Source: Pantanalinema sp.
GTDB taxonomy: Bacteria > Cyanobacteriota > Sericytochromatia > S15B-MN24 > UBA4093
Assembly (NCBI GenBank): GCA_036704125.1
Contig: DATNQI010000036.1
Span: 1 to 64,000 of the forward strand
Direction of reading: 5' to 3'
Length of the DNA: 64,000 nucleotides
The position numbers and the translations under genes are program-made. The notes beneath the pieces are model-generated. The model was not told where the DNA came from. It was given only the letters and a program-made list of their open reading frames with translations, and did not search any database. Within the stretch, counting starts at the first letter, position 1, and every line of letters begins with the position of its first letter. Below, piece by piece: positions 26,905-36,258 of this stretch.

Positions 26905-27858
26905 TCAGGCGCTCGGCTCGCCCAGCATGGCGAAGCGACGGACGCTGTGGATGGAGCTGCCCTGGCCGAGCCACTTCTCGTAGTCGGGGGTATCGGGCTT
27001 CAGCTCCAGGACCTCGATGGCCTGCAGGTCCAGGTTCTCCCAGGTCACGCTGCCCGATTTGCCCAGGTTGTTGTAGGTGCCGTAGGCGAGGCGCACGGTG
27101 CCGTCGTCCTCCACCCCGAGCACGTTGACGGTGTGGTTGACGATGCCGTTGCGGTCCCAGTCGTAGAAGAGGATGTCCCCCGCGCGCAGATCGTCGACGT
27201 CCACCTTGCCGGTGGCGCGATCGTAGCCGGCGATGCCGTCACCGTCCGCGTCCTTCACGGGCCTGGCGTATTGCTTGGCGAGGTTGTCGGCGTTGATTGC
27301 CGGCAAGAAGTAGTTGGGCCCGTTCACGTTCGGCAGACCGCCCGGTGCGTCGGGGCGATAGACGTGCCAGGTGCCCTTGTCCCCGAAGGGGTTGGGGAGC
27401 CCGTTCTCCTCGCAGAAGTCCGTCAGCAACTTGGCCGCCAGATCGGCGCAGTCGATCTCGACGCCCTTGGCCTGCAGAGCCGCGGTCTGACGCGCGACGA
27501 AGGCGCCGTAGGCCTCGGCCGACGCCTTGCCCTCTGGCTTGTCCTGCGGCTTGCGCGGGGTGGGTTCGAAGCGATCGGGTTTCAGGGTGCTCCCGGCTTC
27601 CTGCCGTGCTTCCTTGGGAGGCTGCGCCGGCGCGACCGGGGCGCTCGCGGGCAGCTTCAGGACCATGCCGGCAGAGAGGCGATTGGGGTTGCTCCCGATG
27701 ACGGCCTTGTTGAGGTCGTAGAGCTCGGGCCACCGCTTGGCGTCGCCCAGCACCTTGGCCGCGATGCGCGAGAGGGTCTCGCCGGGCTTGACGGTGTGGG
27801 TCGATTTGGCGCCCGGGCGCGGGGTGGGCGCCTTGTTGCCGTTGATGGGGGTGGGCAT
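26905..27858 (-). CDS. LysM-domain protein with NlpC/P60-like C-terminal domain
   Basis: A 317-residue protein. A LysM peptidoglycan-binding module spans about 18-70 (HTVKPGETLSRIAAKVLGDAKRWPELYDLN). A Pro/Lys-rich linker follows, then a domain with Cys137 in EIDCADLAAKLL and His242 in NHTVNVLGV, plus a Gly-Asp box (RAGDILFYDW); these form a plausible Cys/His dyad of an NlpC/P60-like or CHAP-like amidase. An acidic loop (DADGDGIAGYDRATG) may bind calcium. No classical signal peptide is seen at the N-terminus, so export may use another route. Probably a cell-wall hydrolase (inference). Confidence 0.7.
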   Translation of the reverse strand: MPTPINGNKAPTPRPGAKSTHTVKPGETLSRIAAKVLGDAKRWPELYDLNKAVIGSNPNRLSAGMVLKLPASAPVAPAQPPKEARQEAGSTLKPDRFEPTPRKPQDKPEGKASAEAYGAFVARQTAALQAKGVEIDCADLAAKLLTDFCEENGLPNPFGDKGTWHVYRPDAPGGLPNVNGPNYFLPAINADNLAKQYARPVKDADGDGIAGYDRATGKVDVDDLRAGDILFYDWDRNGIVNHTVNVLGVEDDGTVRLAYGTYNNLGKSGSVTWENLDLQAIEVLELKPDTPDYEKWLGQGSSIHSVRRFAMLGEPSA

Positions 27859-28243
27859 GGTGCGTCTTCTCCTGGGTTCGCCGGCTGCGATGAAGGGCCT
27901 TCGAGGATCGTTTTCCCGATCCTGACCCGAAAATCGATAAATAGCGCTTTAAGGATGGACTAAATTCCGCGCCTCGTTCGACGCGAAGGGGCATCACTGG
28001 CTTTGAATCCTCAAGAACCTGTCATCTTGGTGTTCGTTGTTGTGATGTGTATGACTGTATATGGGTATGACCACAATGTTATATGACTTTTTCGTGCCGA
28101 TTCAGGCGCGCGACCTGGCGCCAGCGGGTGACCGGACAGCCGATTCACGCATCAGGCCCCGGATTTCCCGTGGCGCCGCACCGGGGGACAGCACCGACGA
28201 GCCGCGTTCCGCCGGCTCCGATCGAGCGACAGGAGGCCTTTCC
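27859..28243. other. AT-richer intergenic region between LysM and chemoreceptor genes
   Basis: About 385 bases without a supported gene. The part around 27925-28090 is AT-rich (for example TATATGGGTATG near 28058) and probably holds the divergent promoters, but no pair of hexamers is convincing. A frame open from 28061 has no homology before 28244. Confidence 0.5.
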
Positions 28244-30676
28244 GTGAAGCTGCCGAAGCTGAAACTCCAGGGCCAGTTGATGCTGCTGTGCGCGGCGATC
28301 GCCGTGGGTCCGATGGTCACCATCGGCCTGATCTTCATCAATCAATCGGCCCAGACCATCGTACACCAGGCCGAACAGGAGCTCAGAAGCGATCGCAAGG
28401 CCGCCCATGAGGTCTTCGCTGGCCAGATCAAGGCCCAGCGAGCGCTCTTGAGCGGGGCCAGCGACCAGGCCGCCATGCTTCAAGCCGGTGCGGACGCGCA
28501 GCTTTCGTTTCTGCGAGGCCTGCAGCGCCGCGCCAACCTGGACAGCGTCCTGCTGACCGACGCCAGCGGGCGCATCATCCGGGGAGTCTCGGGCAACGGC
28601 GCGAGCGTCCAGGGCGAGGTCGCCTGGTCCGAGCTGACGCGCCAGGCGCTGGCCGGGGAGCGGCCGGCCGGGTTCGAGGTCGTTCCCCCCGAGTTCCTCG
28701 CGGCCCATGGCCTGGGCGAAGCCGGCGCGATCAAGCTCATCGACACCCCGAACGCCCGCAAGCCGGCTTCCACCGTCGAGAGGCGCGGCATGATGATCCG
28801 CGCGGCCGCCCCCCTGGTCCAGGGGGGGCGGGTGATCGGGACGATCCAGAGCGCCCAGCTGATCAGCAAGCGCTTCGAGCTCGTGGACGAGGTGCAGGCC
28901 GAGCTCGGGGTGTCATGCACCGTCTTCCTGGACGACATCCGCGTCTCGACCAACCTCAAGAAGGCGGACGGCGCTCGCGCGATCGGCACCCTCGCCGCCA
29001 CGCCGATCACCGACCGGGTCCTCAAGGGCGGTTCCGAGTTCAGCGGCCGGGCCTTCGTGGTCAAGGATTGGTTCCTGACGGCCTACGAGCCGATCCGTGA
29101 CGTCATGGGCAACCGCATCGGGATCCTCTTCGTGGGCATCCCCGAGGCGCCCTTCGTGGCCATGCGAAACACCATGATCGGCCAGGTCGCCCTCGCCGCC
29201 CTCGTGCTGGGGCTCATCGCCGGCCTGCTGGGGCTCTGGTACACCCGCGACCTCCTGCGTCCGATCCGTCAGCTCAACCAGGTCGCCGAGGGCATCTCGG
29301 TGGGGGAGCTGGGCCACCGGCTGAGCATCGCGCGTCAGGACGAGCTCGGCGAGATGGCCCAGTCGATCCAGCGCATGGTGGCCTACCTGCAGGAGACGGC
29401 CTCCGCGGTGGAGGCCGTCCGTCGCGGCGACCTGGAGAAGCGGCTCAGCCCGAAGAGCGACCGTGACCAGTTCGGTCACGCCATCGTGGCGATGGTTCAA
29501 GGCCTGCGCGAGATCGTTCAGCGCGTGCGCTGCGCGGCCGACACCCTGGGGGACAGCTCGCAGCAGATCCGCGGCGCCAGCGACGGCATGTCCCAGCTGG
29601 CGACGGCCCAGGCGGCGAGCACCGAGCAAACGGCCACCACGATGGAGCAGATGGTCGAGAGTATCCTCGCGATCGATTCCAGCGCCCAGAGTCTCGGTGG
29701 GCAGGTGAGCGAGGTCCGGGGGCAGTCCGACCAGCTCGCCAGCGCAACCTCCCAGACCAGCTCGGCGATCGCCGAGCTGGCCGCGAGCATCCAGGAGACC
29801 GCCGGCAACGTGGCCCACGCCAACCGGATCTCCGAGCAGACCACGGCCGCCGCCGTGGCGGGCGAGGATGCGGTCATCAGGACCATGTCCGGCATGCGCG
29901 CGATCGCCGAGACGATGCATGGGATCCGCGCGACGATCGAGGTGCTGGAGCAGCGCTCCGGCGAGATCGGCCGCATCCTCGAGGTGATCGACGACATCGC
30001 CGAGCAGACCAACCTGCTGGCGCTCAACGCCGCCATCGAGGCGGCCCGCGCCGGCGACGCGGGCCGCGGCTTCGCGGTGGTGGCCGACGAAGTTCGCAAG
30101 CTGGCCGAGCGCTCGGCCCTCGCGACCAAGGAGATCGGCGGGCTCATTAAGGGCATCCAGAACGAGACGGCCCAGGCCGTCGGGGTCACCCAGGAGGGCA
30201 CCACCCGGGTCGAGGAGGGCACCCAGCTGGCCACCCGGACCAACGAGGCCCTGAGGCGCATCAAGGAGGCCGCGCTGGAGGCCAAGCGACTGCTGGACCA
30301 GGTGGCCATCGCTTCCAGCGAGCAGGCGCGGGCCAGCGCCCATATCGTGACCACCTCGGAAGAGATGGCCGCGATCAACCTTCGCGTCTCACAAGCCGTC
30401 GCGGCCATGGACCAGCTCACCCGCCGGGTGATGCACGCCACCGGCGAACAGCGCCAGGCTTCCCAGCAGGTGGTCACGGCGGTCGATGAGCTCAGCTGCC
30501 ACGCCCGGGAGTCGGCCGAGGCGAGTCAGCGGGTCGCTCGCACCGCCGGAGAGCTCAGCCGGCAGGCTCAGGCACTACAGGGGGCGGTCGGGTTCTTCCA
30601 CCTTTCGGCGGAGCCCGATCCGTGCCAGCTGGACGTCACGATCAAGCGGGTCCTGGCCCTGCCCCCGCAGAGCTAA
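28244..30676 (+). CDS. Methyl-accepting chemotaxis protein with double-Cache sensor domain
   Basis: An 810-residue transmembrane chemoreceptor. TM1 is about 10-32. The periplasmic domain (about 35-320) matches the Cache3/Cache2 fusion type ([34 protein letters not shown]). TM2 ([17 protein letters not shown]) and a HAMP domain ([16 protein letters not shown]) follow, then a long signalling domain with the hairpin tip [25 protein letters not shown]. The GTG at 28244 has AGGAGG 7 bases upstream; the longer frame begins with no homologous sequence. A single-gene unit, so it works with the che operon at 56-64 kb. Confidence 0.9.
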   Translation: MKLPKLKLQGQLMLLCAAIAVGPMVTIGLIFINQSAQTIVHQAEQELRSDRKAAHEVFAGQIKAQRALLSGASDQAAMLQAGADAQLSFLRGLQRRANLDSVLLTDASGRIIRGVSGNGASVQGEVAWSELTRQALAGERPAGFEVVPPEFLAAHGLGEAGAIKLIDTPNARKPASTVERRGMMIRAAAPLVQGGRVIGTIQSAQLISKRFELVDEVQAELGVSCTVFLDDIRVSTNLKKADGARAIGTLAATPITDRVLKGGSEFSGRAFVVKDWFLTAYEPIRDVMGNRIGILFVGIPEAPFVAMRNTMIGQVALAALVLGLIAGLLGLWYTRDLLRPIRQLNQVAEGISVGELGHRLSIARQDELGEMAQSIQRMVAYLQETASAVEAVRRGDLEKRLSPKSDRDQFGHAIVAMVQGLREIVQRVRCAADTLGDSSQQIRGASDGMSQLATAQAASTEQTATTMEQMVESILAIDSSAQSLGGQVSEVRGQSDQLASATSQTSSAIAELAASIQETAGNVAHANRISEQTTAAAVAGEDAVIRTMSGMRAIAETMHGIRATIEVLEQRSGEIGRILEVIDDIAEQTNLLALNAAIEAARAGDAGRGFAVVADEVRKLAERSALATKEIGGLIKGIQNETAQAVGVTQEGTTRVEEGTQLATRTNEALRRIKEAALEAKRLLDQVAIASSEQARASAHIVTTSEEMAAINLRVSQAVAAMDQLTRRVMHATGEQRQASQQVVTAVDELSCHARESAEASQRVARTAGELSRQAQALQGAVGFFHLSAEPDPCQLDVTIKRVLALPPQS

Positions 30677-30677
30677 C

Positions 30678-31124
30678 TCAGAGCCTGCGCTCGAGGGACT
30701 GCCGCTTGCTTTCATAGGCCCTTCCCAGGCCCAGCTCGAGGGCCAGGTCGCAGAGGCCGAGGGCCTGCTCGATTTCTCCGGTGTCGGCCAGCAGGGCGAT
30801 CCCCCGCTCGCAAAAGCGCAGCTCCGGCAGGTAGGCCTTGAACTCGCGCTGCGCCTCCTCTTGCGCCGAGGGCATGTAGCGCTGCGCCTCGGCGACCGCC
30901 TCGAGGGCCCGCTCCTCGTCGCCCGCCAGGTAGCTGGCTTCCACCAGCAGGTCGTGGGCGAAGAATTTCACGGCGTTGGGAAGGCTGTGCTGGGCGGAGA
31001 TCACCTTCTCGAGGTAGCGCTGCGCCTCGGCGGGGCCGTGGCCGTTCGCTTCCTGGTGGCCGCTTCGCAGGTCCTGAAGGACGTCGGCGGGTGTCTTGCG
31101 CTTGGGCTCCTGGCGTTTGGACAT
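30678..31124 (-). CDS. Hypothetical protein, with a decayed paralogue at 48352-48793
   Basis: A 148-residue helical cytosolic protein without a recognised domain (EAQRYLEKVISAQHSLPNAVKFFAHDLLVEA..., ending LGRAYESKRQSLERRL). Its helices look TPR-like. The gene is convergent with the chemoreceptor gene (1-base gap). A second copy lies at 48352-48793 with a lost start, so the family is duplicated in this chromosome. Confidence 0.7.
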   Translation of the reverse strand: MSKRQEPKRKTPADVLQDLRSGHQEANGHGPAEAQRYLEKVISAQHSLPNAVKFFAHDLLVEASYLAGDEERALEAVAEAQRYMPSAQEEAQREFKAYLPELRFCERGIALLADTGEIEQALGLCDLALELGLGRAYESKRQSLERRL

Positions 31125-31222
31125 GGCGTGGGTCTCTTTCTGTGTGGATGGGCGGTCTCGAAAAACCGGGACTGAAATCGCGACCCCGGTGGGCTCGCGG
31201 ACAGGGCTTTACCGAGCGGGCA

Positions 31223-32617
31223 TCACCAGGCGCAGACCCGGTAGTCCTTCAGGAATACCCCGAAGAACGGCTTTTCCGGGCTCTCGGTGCCTTGCGCGAC
31301 GGGGTGGTAGATCCGCGAGGCGCCGTCGATGATGTCGAGCGGCGGAAAGAAGCCGCGCTCGCCCTGCCCGCGCTCGCGCTTGGGGGTCGGGTTCTCGTCG
31401 GTGATCCAGCCGGTGTCGACGCTGGTCATGTAGATGCGATCGCGCGCGAAGTCGTCGCCCGAGGTGCGCGTCATCATGTTCAGGGCCGCCTTCGCCATGT
31501 TGGTGTGGGGGTGGTAGACCGTCTTGTGGCGGTTGAACTGGCCTTCCATCGCCGAGACGTTGACGATGAAGCGCCGCTCGAACGAAGACCGCGTCATCAG
31601 GGGTTTCAGCCGGCTGTTCAGCAGGAACGGGGCGGTCACGTTGATCAGCTGAACCTCGAGCATCTCGGGGGCGCTGACCTCGTCGAGCCTGAGCATCCAG
31701 CTGTTGCTGCTCCGGGTGTCCAGGCGCTCCTCGTTGTCCACGAAGCGATCGACGCTCATCACGTCCCGAAGGGCGGGCAGGGCGGCCGAGCCGTCGGTGA
31801 GCGCCATGGTCGACGAGACGGGCGCCTCCTGGACGACCAGGCGGCGGGCTTCCTGCGGCAGAAGCTCCATGGGGCGCTGCTCCTGGGCGAGCAGCTCCGA
31901 GTAGAAGCCCTGCGGGCGGCGTACGGTCTGGGCGGCGTTGTGGATCAGGATCTCGAGCGAGGGCTCCGTCTGGAGGAGATGCTGCGCGAAGGCTTCAACG
32001 GAGGGGAGGTTGCGCAGATCGAGGCCGTAGAGGCGGAGCCGGTGCAGCCATTCGGCGGAGTCCGGCTCGGCGTACAGGCGGCTGGCGGCGGCGTGGGGAA
32101 AGCGCGTCGTGACGATCACCTTCGCCCCGTCGCGAAGCAGCTTCAGGACGGTTTGGTGCCCGATCTTCACCCGTCCGCCGGTCACCAGCGCGGTTTGCCC
32201 CGTCAGGTCGGCACGCAGGTGGCGCATGCGAAAGTTGAAGGCGGCGCACGACGGACACAGCAGGTGGTAGAAGCCGTGAACCTCGGTGAAGTCCGCCTTG
32301 CACACGTAGCAGGTTTCGGGCTGGTTGAGGGTCCTCACGGCCGTCGAGGGCAGCTGCAGCAGGGGCGAGGCCGGGCTCAGGGCGTCTCGCTGGATCTGCA
32401 CCATGGCCGTGGTGGCCTGCAGCTCGCGATCTTCGCTCTGCTGCCGCTGCCGCTCGGCGTTCTTGTCGAGCCGCTTGCCCTCTCGGTAGACCTTGGCGAC
32501 AAGGCTATTCAGGCGATCGCTTCGCGCGATGGTGCCGCGCGAGTCGGCGATGCGCTGCAGGACGCTGAGACAGGTTTCCAGTTCGTCGGGGGAAATATCC
32601 AGGGGGAGCCTCCACAA
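31223..32617 (-). CDS. SDR-type oxidoreductase with N-terminal zinc-finger region
   Basis: A 464-residue protein in two parts. Residues 1-130 form a helical region and a four-Cys finger (C103, C106, C121, C124: CYVC...CPSC). From 140 a Rossmann domain begins (TALVTGGRVKIGHQTVLKLL, NAD(P) motif GGxxxIG; LIHNAAQT matches the NNAG region). The catalytic segment reads NVSAMEGQF and VYHPHTNMAKAALNMM: the Lys of YxxxK is present, but the Tyr position is Thr (TNMAK). A related Tyr sits 4 residues earlier. Substrate unknown. An atypical SDR family member. Confidence 0.8.
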   Translation of the reverse strand: MWRLPLDISPDELETCLSVLQRIADSRGTIARSDRLNSLVAKVYREGKRLDKNAERQRQQSEDRELQATTAMVQIQRDALSPASPLLQLPSTAVRTLNQPETCYVCKADFTEVHGFYHLLCPSCAAFNFRMRHLRADLTGQTALVTGGRVKIGHQTVLKLLRDGAKVIVTTRFPHAAASRLYAEPDSAEWLHRLRLYGLDLRNLPSVEAFAQHLLQTEPSLEILIHNAAQTVRRPQGFYSELLAQEQRPMELLPQEARRLVVQEAPVSSTMALTDGSAALPALRDVMSVDRFVDNEERLDTRSSNSWMLRLDEVSAPEMLEVQLINVTAPFLLNSRLKPLMTRSSFERRFIVNVSAMEGQFNRHKTVYHPHTNMAKAALNMMTRTSGDDFARDRIYMTSVDTGWITDENPTPKRERGQGERGFFPPLDIIDGASRIYHPVAQGTESPEKPFFGVFLKDYRVCAW

Positions 32618-32729
32618 GCTTGAGCGTCGGCGCGATGGCCGTTCCCAGTGATTATACGCTACCAGGGGATCCGCTCATCCAGGGTTCCCCCCGCCGTCGC
32701 GTCCCGCAAGCCTCATGGCCGCTGGCGCG

Positions 32730-33572
32730 TCAAGCCAGTGGCACCACGGGCAGCTGGATTTCGAGCAGGACATCGTCGAAGTCGGGGTGGGTCAGCTCGC
32801 GACCGAACAGGTGAAGCTCCCGGTACGGCCCGGCCGAGGCAAAGCCGTTCGACCCTGCCCATAGGAAGAGGGCCAGTACCGCCTGGCCCGCATCCATGAA
32901 GCGGCCGCGATGGATCACGCTGGCGACCTGCGAATGGGCCGGCAGCTCGTAGATCCGCAGGCCGTCCGGGACCTTCCGGGCGGTACCGGAGACGGCGGTC
33001 GCCGCCTCCATGTCGAAGATCTCCTGGTCCATATCCGGGTCGTGGTACAGCACGAGCTCGGGGGACTGGGGCTCGAGGCCGGAGGCTTCGACCTTCTCGT
33101 TAAGTCGCTTGAAGAGCCGGCAGCGATCGGTTGCCATCGCCGCGAGGTTCGGAATCACGCCCCGCAGCGACGCGATTCGCAGCGTGGCCTGGGACTTGAG
33201 GACCACCTCGTAGGCCGGAAGCTGTCCCTCCTGCTCGATCTGGCGCAGTCTCGCCTCGACGCGGGCCAGCCGGGCGTGGCCCTCGGCGAGCTGACGCGCA
33301 AGCTCTTCCTGCTTGGCTTCAAGGAGGCCGCGCAACGCTTCGGCGGGCAGGTCGTGGGCCAAGAGGCTCGCGATCTGCTCCAGGGACAGCCCCAGATCCT
33401 TGAGGGCCAGAATGCGGTTCAGTCTTGGCAGCTGGTCGGCGCGGTAGTAGCGATAGTCCGTGAAGGTGTCGACGTGCGAGGGCTTGAGCAGGCCCATCTC
33501 GTCGTAGTGGCGCAGGGTACGGACCGATACCTGCCCCAGCTGAGAGAACTCCCCGATCTTGAACACGCCCAT
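32730..33572 (-). CDS. MerR-family regulator with GyrI-like effector domain
   Basis: A 280-residue regulator of the BmrR/multidrug-sensing type. The MerR helix-turn-helix (KIGEFSQLGQVSVRTLRHYDEMGLLKPSHVD) is at 4-35, with a coiled coil at 80-125 and a C-terminal GyrI-like/AraC-effector domain (VVLKSQATLRIASLRGVIPNLAAM..., ELPAHSQVASVIHRGRF). It is divergent from the epimerase gene (104-base gap). TTGACC (33583-33588) and CATGCT (33608-33613), 19 bases apart, could be the long-spacer promoter typical of MerR targets, but the match is weak. Confidence 0.85.
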   Translation of the reverse strand: MGVFKIGEFSQLGQVSVRTLRHYDEMGLLKPSHVDTFTDYRYYRADQLPRLNRILALKDLGLSLEQIASLLAHDLPAEALRGLLEAKQEELARQLAEGHARLARVEARLRQIEQEGQLPAYEVVLKSQATLRIASLRGVIPNLAAMATDRCRLFKRLNEKVEASGLEPQSPELVLYHDPDMDQEIFDMEAATAVSGTARKVPDGLRIYELPAHSQVASVIHRGRFMDAGQAVLALFLWAGSNGFASAGPYRELHLFGRELTHPDFDDVLLEIQLPVVPLA

Positions 33573-33676
33573 CGACCCCCCATTGACCCTCTCGCTACGG
33601 CAGACTCCATGCTAGCCAAACATGCCGCTGACTGGCAAAGCAGGCGCACCACGCATTCGAGAAAGGCGATTCCCTC

Positions 33677-34630
33677 ATGACCCCTTCGAACCTCCACGTG
33701 ATCATCGGCGCTGGACCACTCGGGCTGAGCTTGGCCGAGCAACTCCTCGCCCAAGACAGGCGCGTTCGCCTCGTCAGCCGGCGTGGGCGCCCTCTCTCGG
33801 GGAGCCTGAGTGCGGCGGAGGTGCGCGCAGCCGATGTGACTTCGTTCGATCAGGTGCGGGCCGCTTGTGAAGGGGCAGGCGTCATCTACCACTGTGCCGT
33901 CCCGCGCTACACCGATTGGGTCGAGCAGTGCGTCCCCCTGATGGCAGGCATCCTCGAGGGCGCAGCCGCGAGCGGGGCGAAGCTGGTGTACGGTGACAAC
34001 CTCTACGCCTACGGCCCCGTCACCGGCCCCATTCACGAAGGCTTGCCTGCCGCGGCCACGGATCGCAAGGGGATGGCGCGCGCCCGAGTGGCGGACATGC
34101 TGCTCTCATCCCATCGCGCCGGCCGCGTGCGCGGGACGATCGGGCGTGCGTCGGACTTCTATGGGCCCGGCGTGTCGACGTCGACCATGGGCGATCGCGT
34201 CTTCCGGGCGCTACTGGCCGGACGTCCCGCGGACCTCGTCGGCAATCCGGACCAGCCGCACACCTATACCTACATCGAGGACTTCGCGCGAGCCCTCATC
34301 GTGCTGGGCGATCGCGACGACGCCCTCGGGGGGATCTGGCACGTCCCGAACGCGCCGACCCTGACGGCGCGTCACTTCATCGCCAAGGTGGGCGCTCAGC
34401 TGGGGAGCGCTCCCGAAATCCGGGTGGCGCCGGGCTGGCTCATCCGGGCGATGGGCGCCTTCGCTCCCATGGTCCGCGAAGTGGCCGAGATGCTCTACTC
34501 CTCCGAGCGGCCCTACATCGTCGATCACGGGAAGTTCGAGCGAGCGTTCTGCGACATCGCCACCTCGCACGACGAGGCGATCCGTAAGACGCTCGACTGG
34601 TGTCGCGCGCAGCCGGAGATGCAACCGTAA
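33677..34630 (+). CDS. NAD-dependent epimerase/dehydratase family protein
   Basis: A 317-residue extended SDR. The dinucleotide loop is IIGAGPLGLSLA (an unusual GxGxxG variant), and a conserved YGPGVS segment and TYIEDFARALI follow. The YxxxK pair is not canonical. Such proteins act on nucleotide sugars or flavonoid-like substrates. Its divergent partner is a MerR/BmrR-type gene, so it may be an inducible oxidoreductase in drug or xenobiotic response (inference). Confidence 0.78.
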   Translation: MTPSNLHVIIGAGPLGLSLAEQLLAQDRRVRLVSRRGRPLSGSLSAAEVRAADVTSFDQVRAACEGAGVIYHCAVPRYTDWVEQCVPLMAGILEGAAASGAKLVYGDNLYAYGPVTGPIHEGLPAAATDRKGMARARVADMLLSSHRAGRVRGTIGRASDFYGPGVSTSTMGDRVFRALLAGRPADLVGNPDQPHTYTYIEDFARALIVLGDRDDALGGIWHVPNAPTLTARHFIAKVGAQLGSAPEIRVAPGWLIRAMGAFAPMVREVAEMLYSSERPYIVDHGKFERAFCDIATSHDEAIRKTLDWCRAQPEMQP

Positions 34631-34641
34631 GCGAGCTCGCC

Positions 34642-34790
34642 CTAGGGCGAGGCGAATATTCCTGCTTCGTCCAGGCGGTGCAGCGACTCCGCGTCCAGTT
34701 GGAGCCTGAGCGCGCCAAGCAGGTCTTGGGCCTGGGCGACCGAGGTCGCGCTCGCGATGGCCAAGGTGATTCCCGGTCGAGTCCATCGTG
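34642..34790 (-). pseudogene. C-terminal remnant of an aldo/keto reductase gene
   Basis: On the minus strand, reading RPGITLAIASATSVAQAQDLL and then DAESLHRLDEAGIFASP with stop at 34644-34642. This is the typical end of aldo/keto reductases (P-I-A-S-A-T-S...LDEA). About 45 codons survive; the rest is absent and there is no start. It lies between the epimerase and HAD genes, so a fuller AKR gene was once here. Confidence 0.7.
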
Positions 34791-34821
34791 GTAACCCAGA
34801 GGAGAGTCGCTCGGGGAAAGA

Positions 34822-35502
34822 TCACCCTCCCAGCACGATGGTGGACAGGTGACTGAAGTGGTGGATCTCGTGGGTGGGAGCGCAGGCAGGATCCGCCTTG
34901 GCCGGGTTGTACCAGCAGGTCGCCAATCCCTGCGCCGCCGCCCCGGCGATGTCCGTGTGCGGGTTGTCCCCGACCATCAAGACCCTGGCGGCATCGGGCT
35001 GGCCCATCAGGCTCAGGGCGTGCTGGAAGATGGCAGGCTCGGGTTTGACGTACTGGATCTCATCGGAGATCACGAGCGGCTCGAACCAGTCGCTCCAGCC
35101 ATGCCGCACCAGGCGCCCCCGCTGCGTCTCGCTGAATCCGTTGGTGATGATCCCCATCCTCACTCGCCCTCTCAGCTGGGCAAGGGTCTCGCGGACCCCC
35201 TCGAGGGGCTCGCTCATGGCGACGATTTGCTGCAAGAAGGCCTCGTTCATGGCCTGGGCCGTGACGCCGGCGAGCGGGGCAAAGGGGGCGAAGCGCCGCT
35301 CCTGCAATCCGAGCGAGTCGATCTGCCCGAGGTGATACTGCTCCCAGAGGTGGTGATTGAGCGACTTGTACTCGGCCAGCAGCGATTCGGTGGCCGGCAC
35401 GCCGTGCAAGTGGAGCATTTGCGTCAGCGCCTTGCTGGCGGGAAAGTCGAGCAAGGTTTCGTCCAGGTCGAACAGGACCCAGTCATACAGGGGAGTGGCC
35501 AT
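34822..35502 (-). CDS. yjjG: HAD hydrolase, YjjG-type pyrimidine 5'-nucleotidase
   Basis: A 226-residue HAD phosphatase. Motif I is LFDLDETLLDF (nucleophile and acid/base Asp), motif II ITNGFSE, motif III KPEPAIF (Lys) and motif IV VGDNPHTDIAGA. Length and order match YjjG, which dephosphorylates noncanonical nucleoside monophosphates. It precedes the lipoprotein gene on the same strand (gap 11). Confidence 0.88.
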   Translation of the reverse strand: MATPLYDWVLFDLDETLLDFPASKALTQMLHLHGVPATESLLAEYKSLNHHLWEQYHLGQIDSLGLQERRFAPFAPLAGVTAQAMNEAFLQQIVAMSEPLEGVRETLAQLRGRVRMGIITNGFSETQRGRLVRHGWSDWFEPLVISDEIQYVKPEPAIFQHALSLMGQPDAARVLMVGDNPHTDIAGAAAQGLATCWYNPAKADPACAPTHEIHHFSHLSTIVLGG

Positions 35503-35513
35503 TTGTTTCCTTT

Positions 35514-36101
35514 TCAGTCTTTCCTCGCGCGTTGCAGGCCGAGCACCTCGCGCAGGGCGAGCTCCATCTCCGCCTGCAACGGTCCCACGCCACGCAGTTC
35601 GAAGGGGCCGCCCACCAGGCGCTTGTGCTTGATGTCCAGCAGCGTCTCGCCCGTCTGGGCCCGGACGGCTCGGAGCTGGAACCTGACGTCGCTGTAGGTG
35701 CTCCAGAGCACGGGAATCGAGAGGTAGAGCTGCGGCCCGAGCTCCTCGACGGTGATGGTCACGACCGTGTCGACCCCGGCCTGCCTTGCCTCGGCGAGGC
35801 CGAGATCGGCAGTTGCTGACCAGCGCGCGAAGGGGCGGATCTCCGCGACCCGCGAGGCGGGCAGGTCACGGAAGACCGCTTCGATGGCTGCTCGGGCGAT
35901 GCGCTCGCGAGATTCGGGCTCCTTCTGATCGGGGCGCCAGCGCGTTTCCGGCCGCACCGAGATCACGCCGAGCGATGCTCGAGCCGGTTGATATAGCGGC
36001 GCTTCGCCTTGCAGCAACTCGTGCTGGACTTGCACGGAGGCGCACCCCCCGAGGAAGAGCGCGGTAACTGTGACGGCGATGAACGATCTGATCCGAAACA
36101 T
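35514..36101 (-). CDS. Hypothetical lipoprotein
   Basis: A 195-residue lipoprotein: signal MFRIRSFIAVTVTALFLGGCA with lipobox LGGC (Cys20). The body (GVISVRPETRWRPDQ, AGVDTVVTITVEELG) resembles DUF4136/GNA1162-type envelope proteins in style, but no family is confidently recognised. On the minus strand it is upstream of the HAD gene. A GATAAT box at 36178-36173 may be its -10. Confidence 0.6.
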   Translation of the reverse strand: MFRIRSFIAVTVTALFLGGCASVQVQHELLQGEAPLYQPARASLGVISVRPETRWRPDQKEPESRERIARAAIEAVFRDLPASRVAEIRPFARWSATADLGLAEARQAGVDTVVTITVEELGPQLYLSIPVLWSTYSDVRFQLRAVRAQTGETLLDIKHKRLVGGPFELRGVGPLQAEMELALREVLGLQRARKD

Positions 36102-36258
36102 TCTTCCTCAGCTCGGGGCGGCTTGAAGCCACCTCCATGATTGTTGCAGGATGCGAGTCTCCCCCTGCTCGCATTATCCCACATGGCTTTACTGATATTG
36201 ATCTACCTCTGGGGTGTGGGAAGATAATATGCCAGCATCGAGATTGAGGAGAGTTGAT

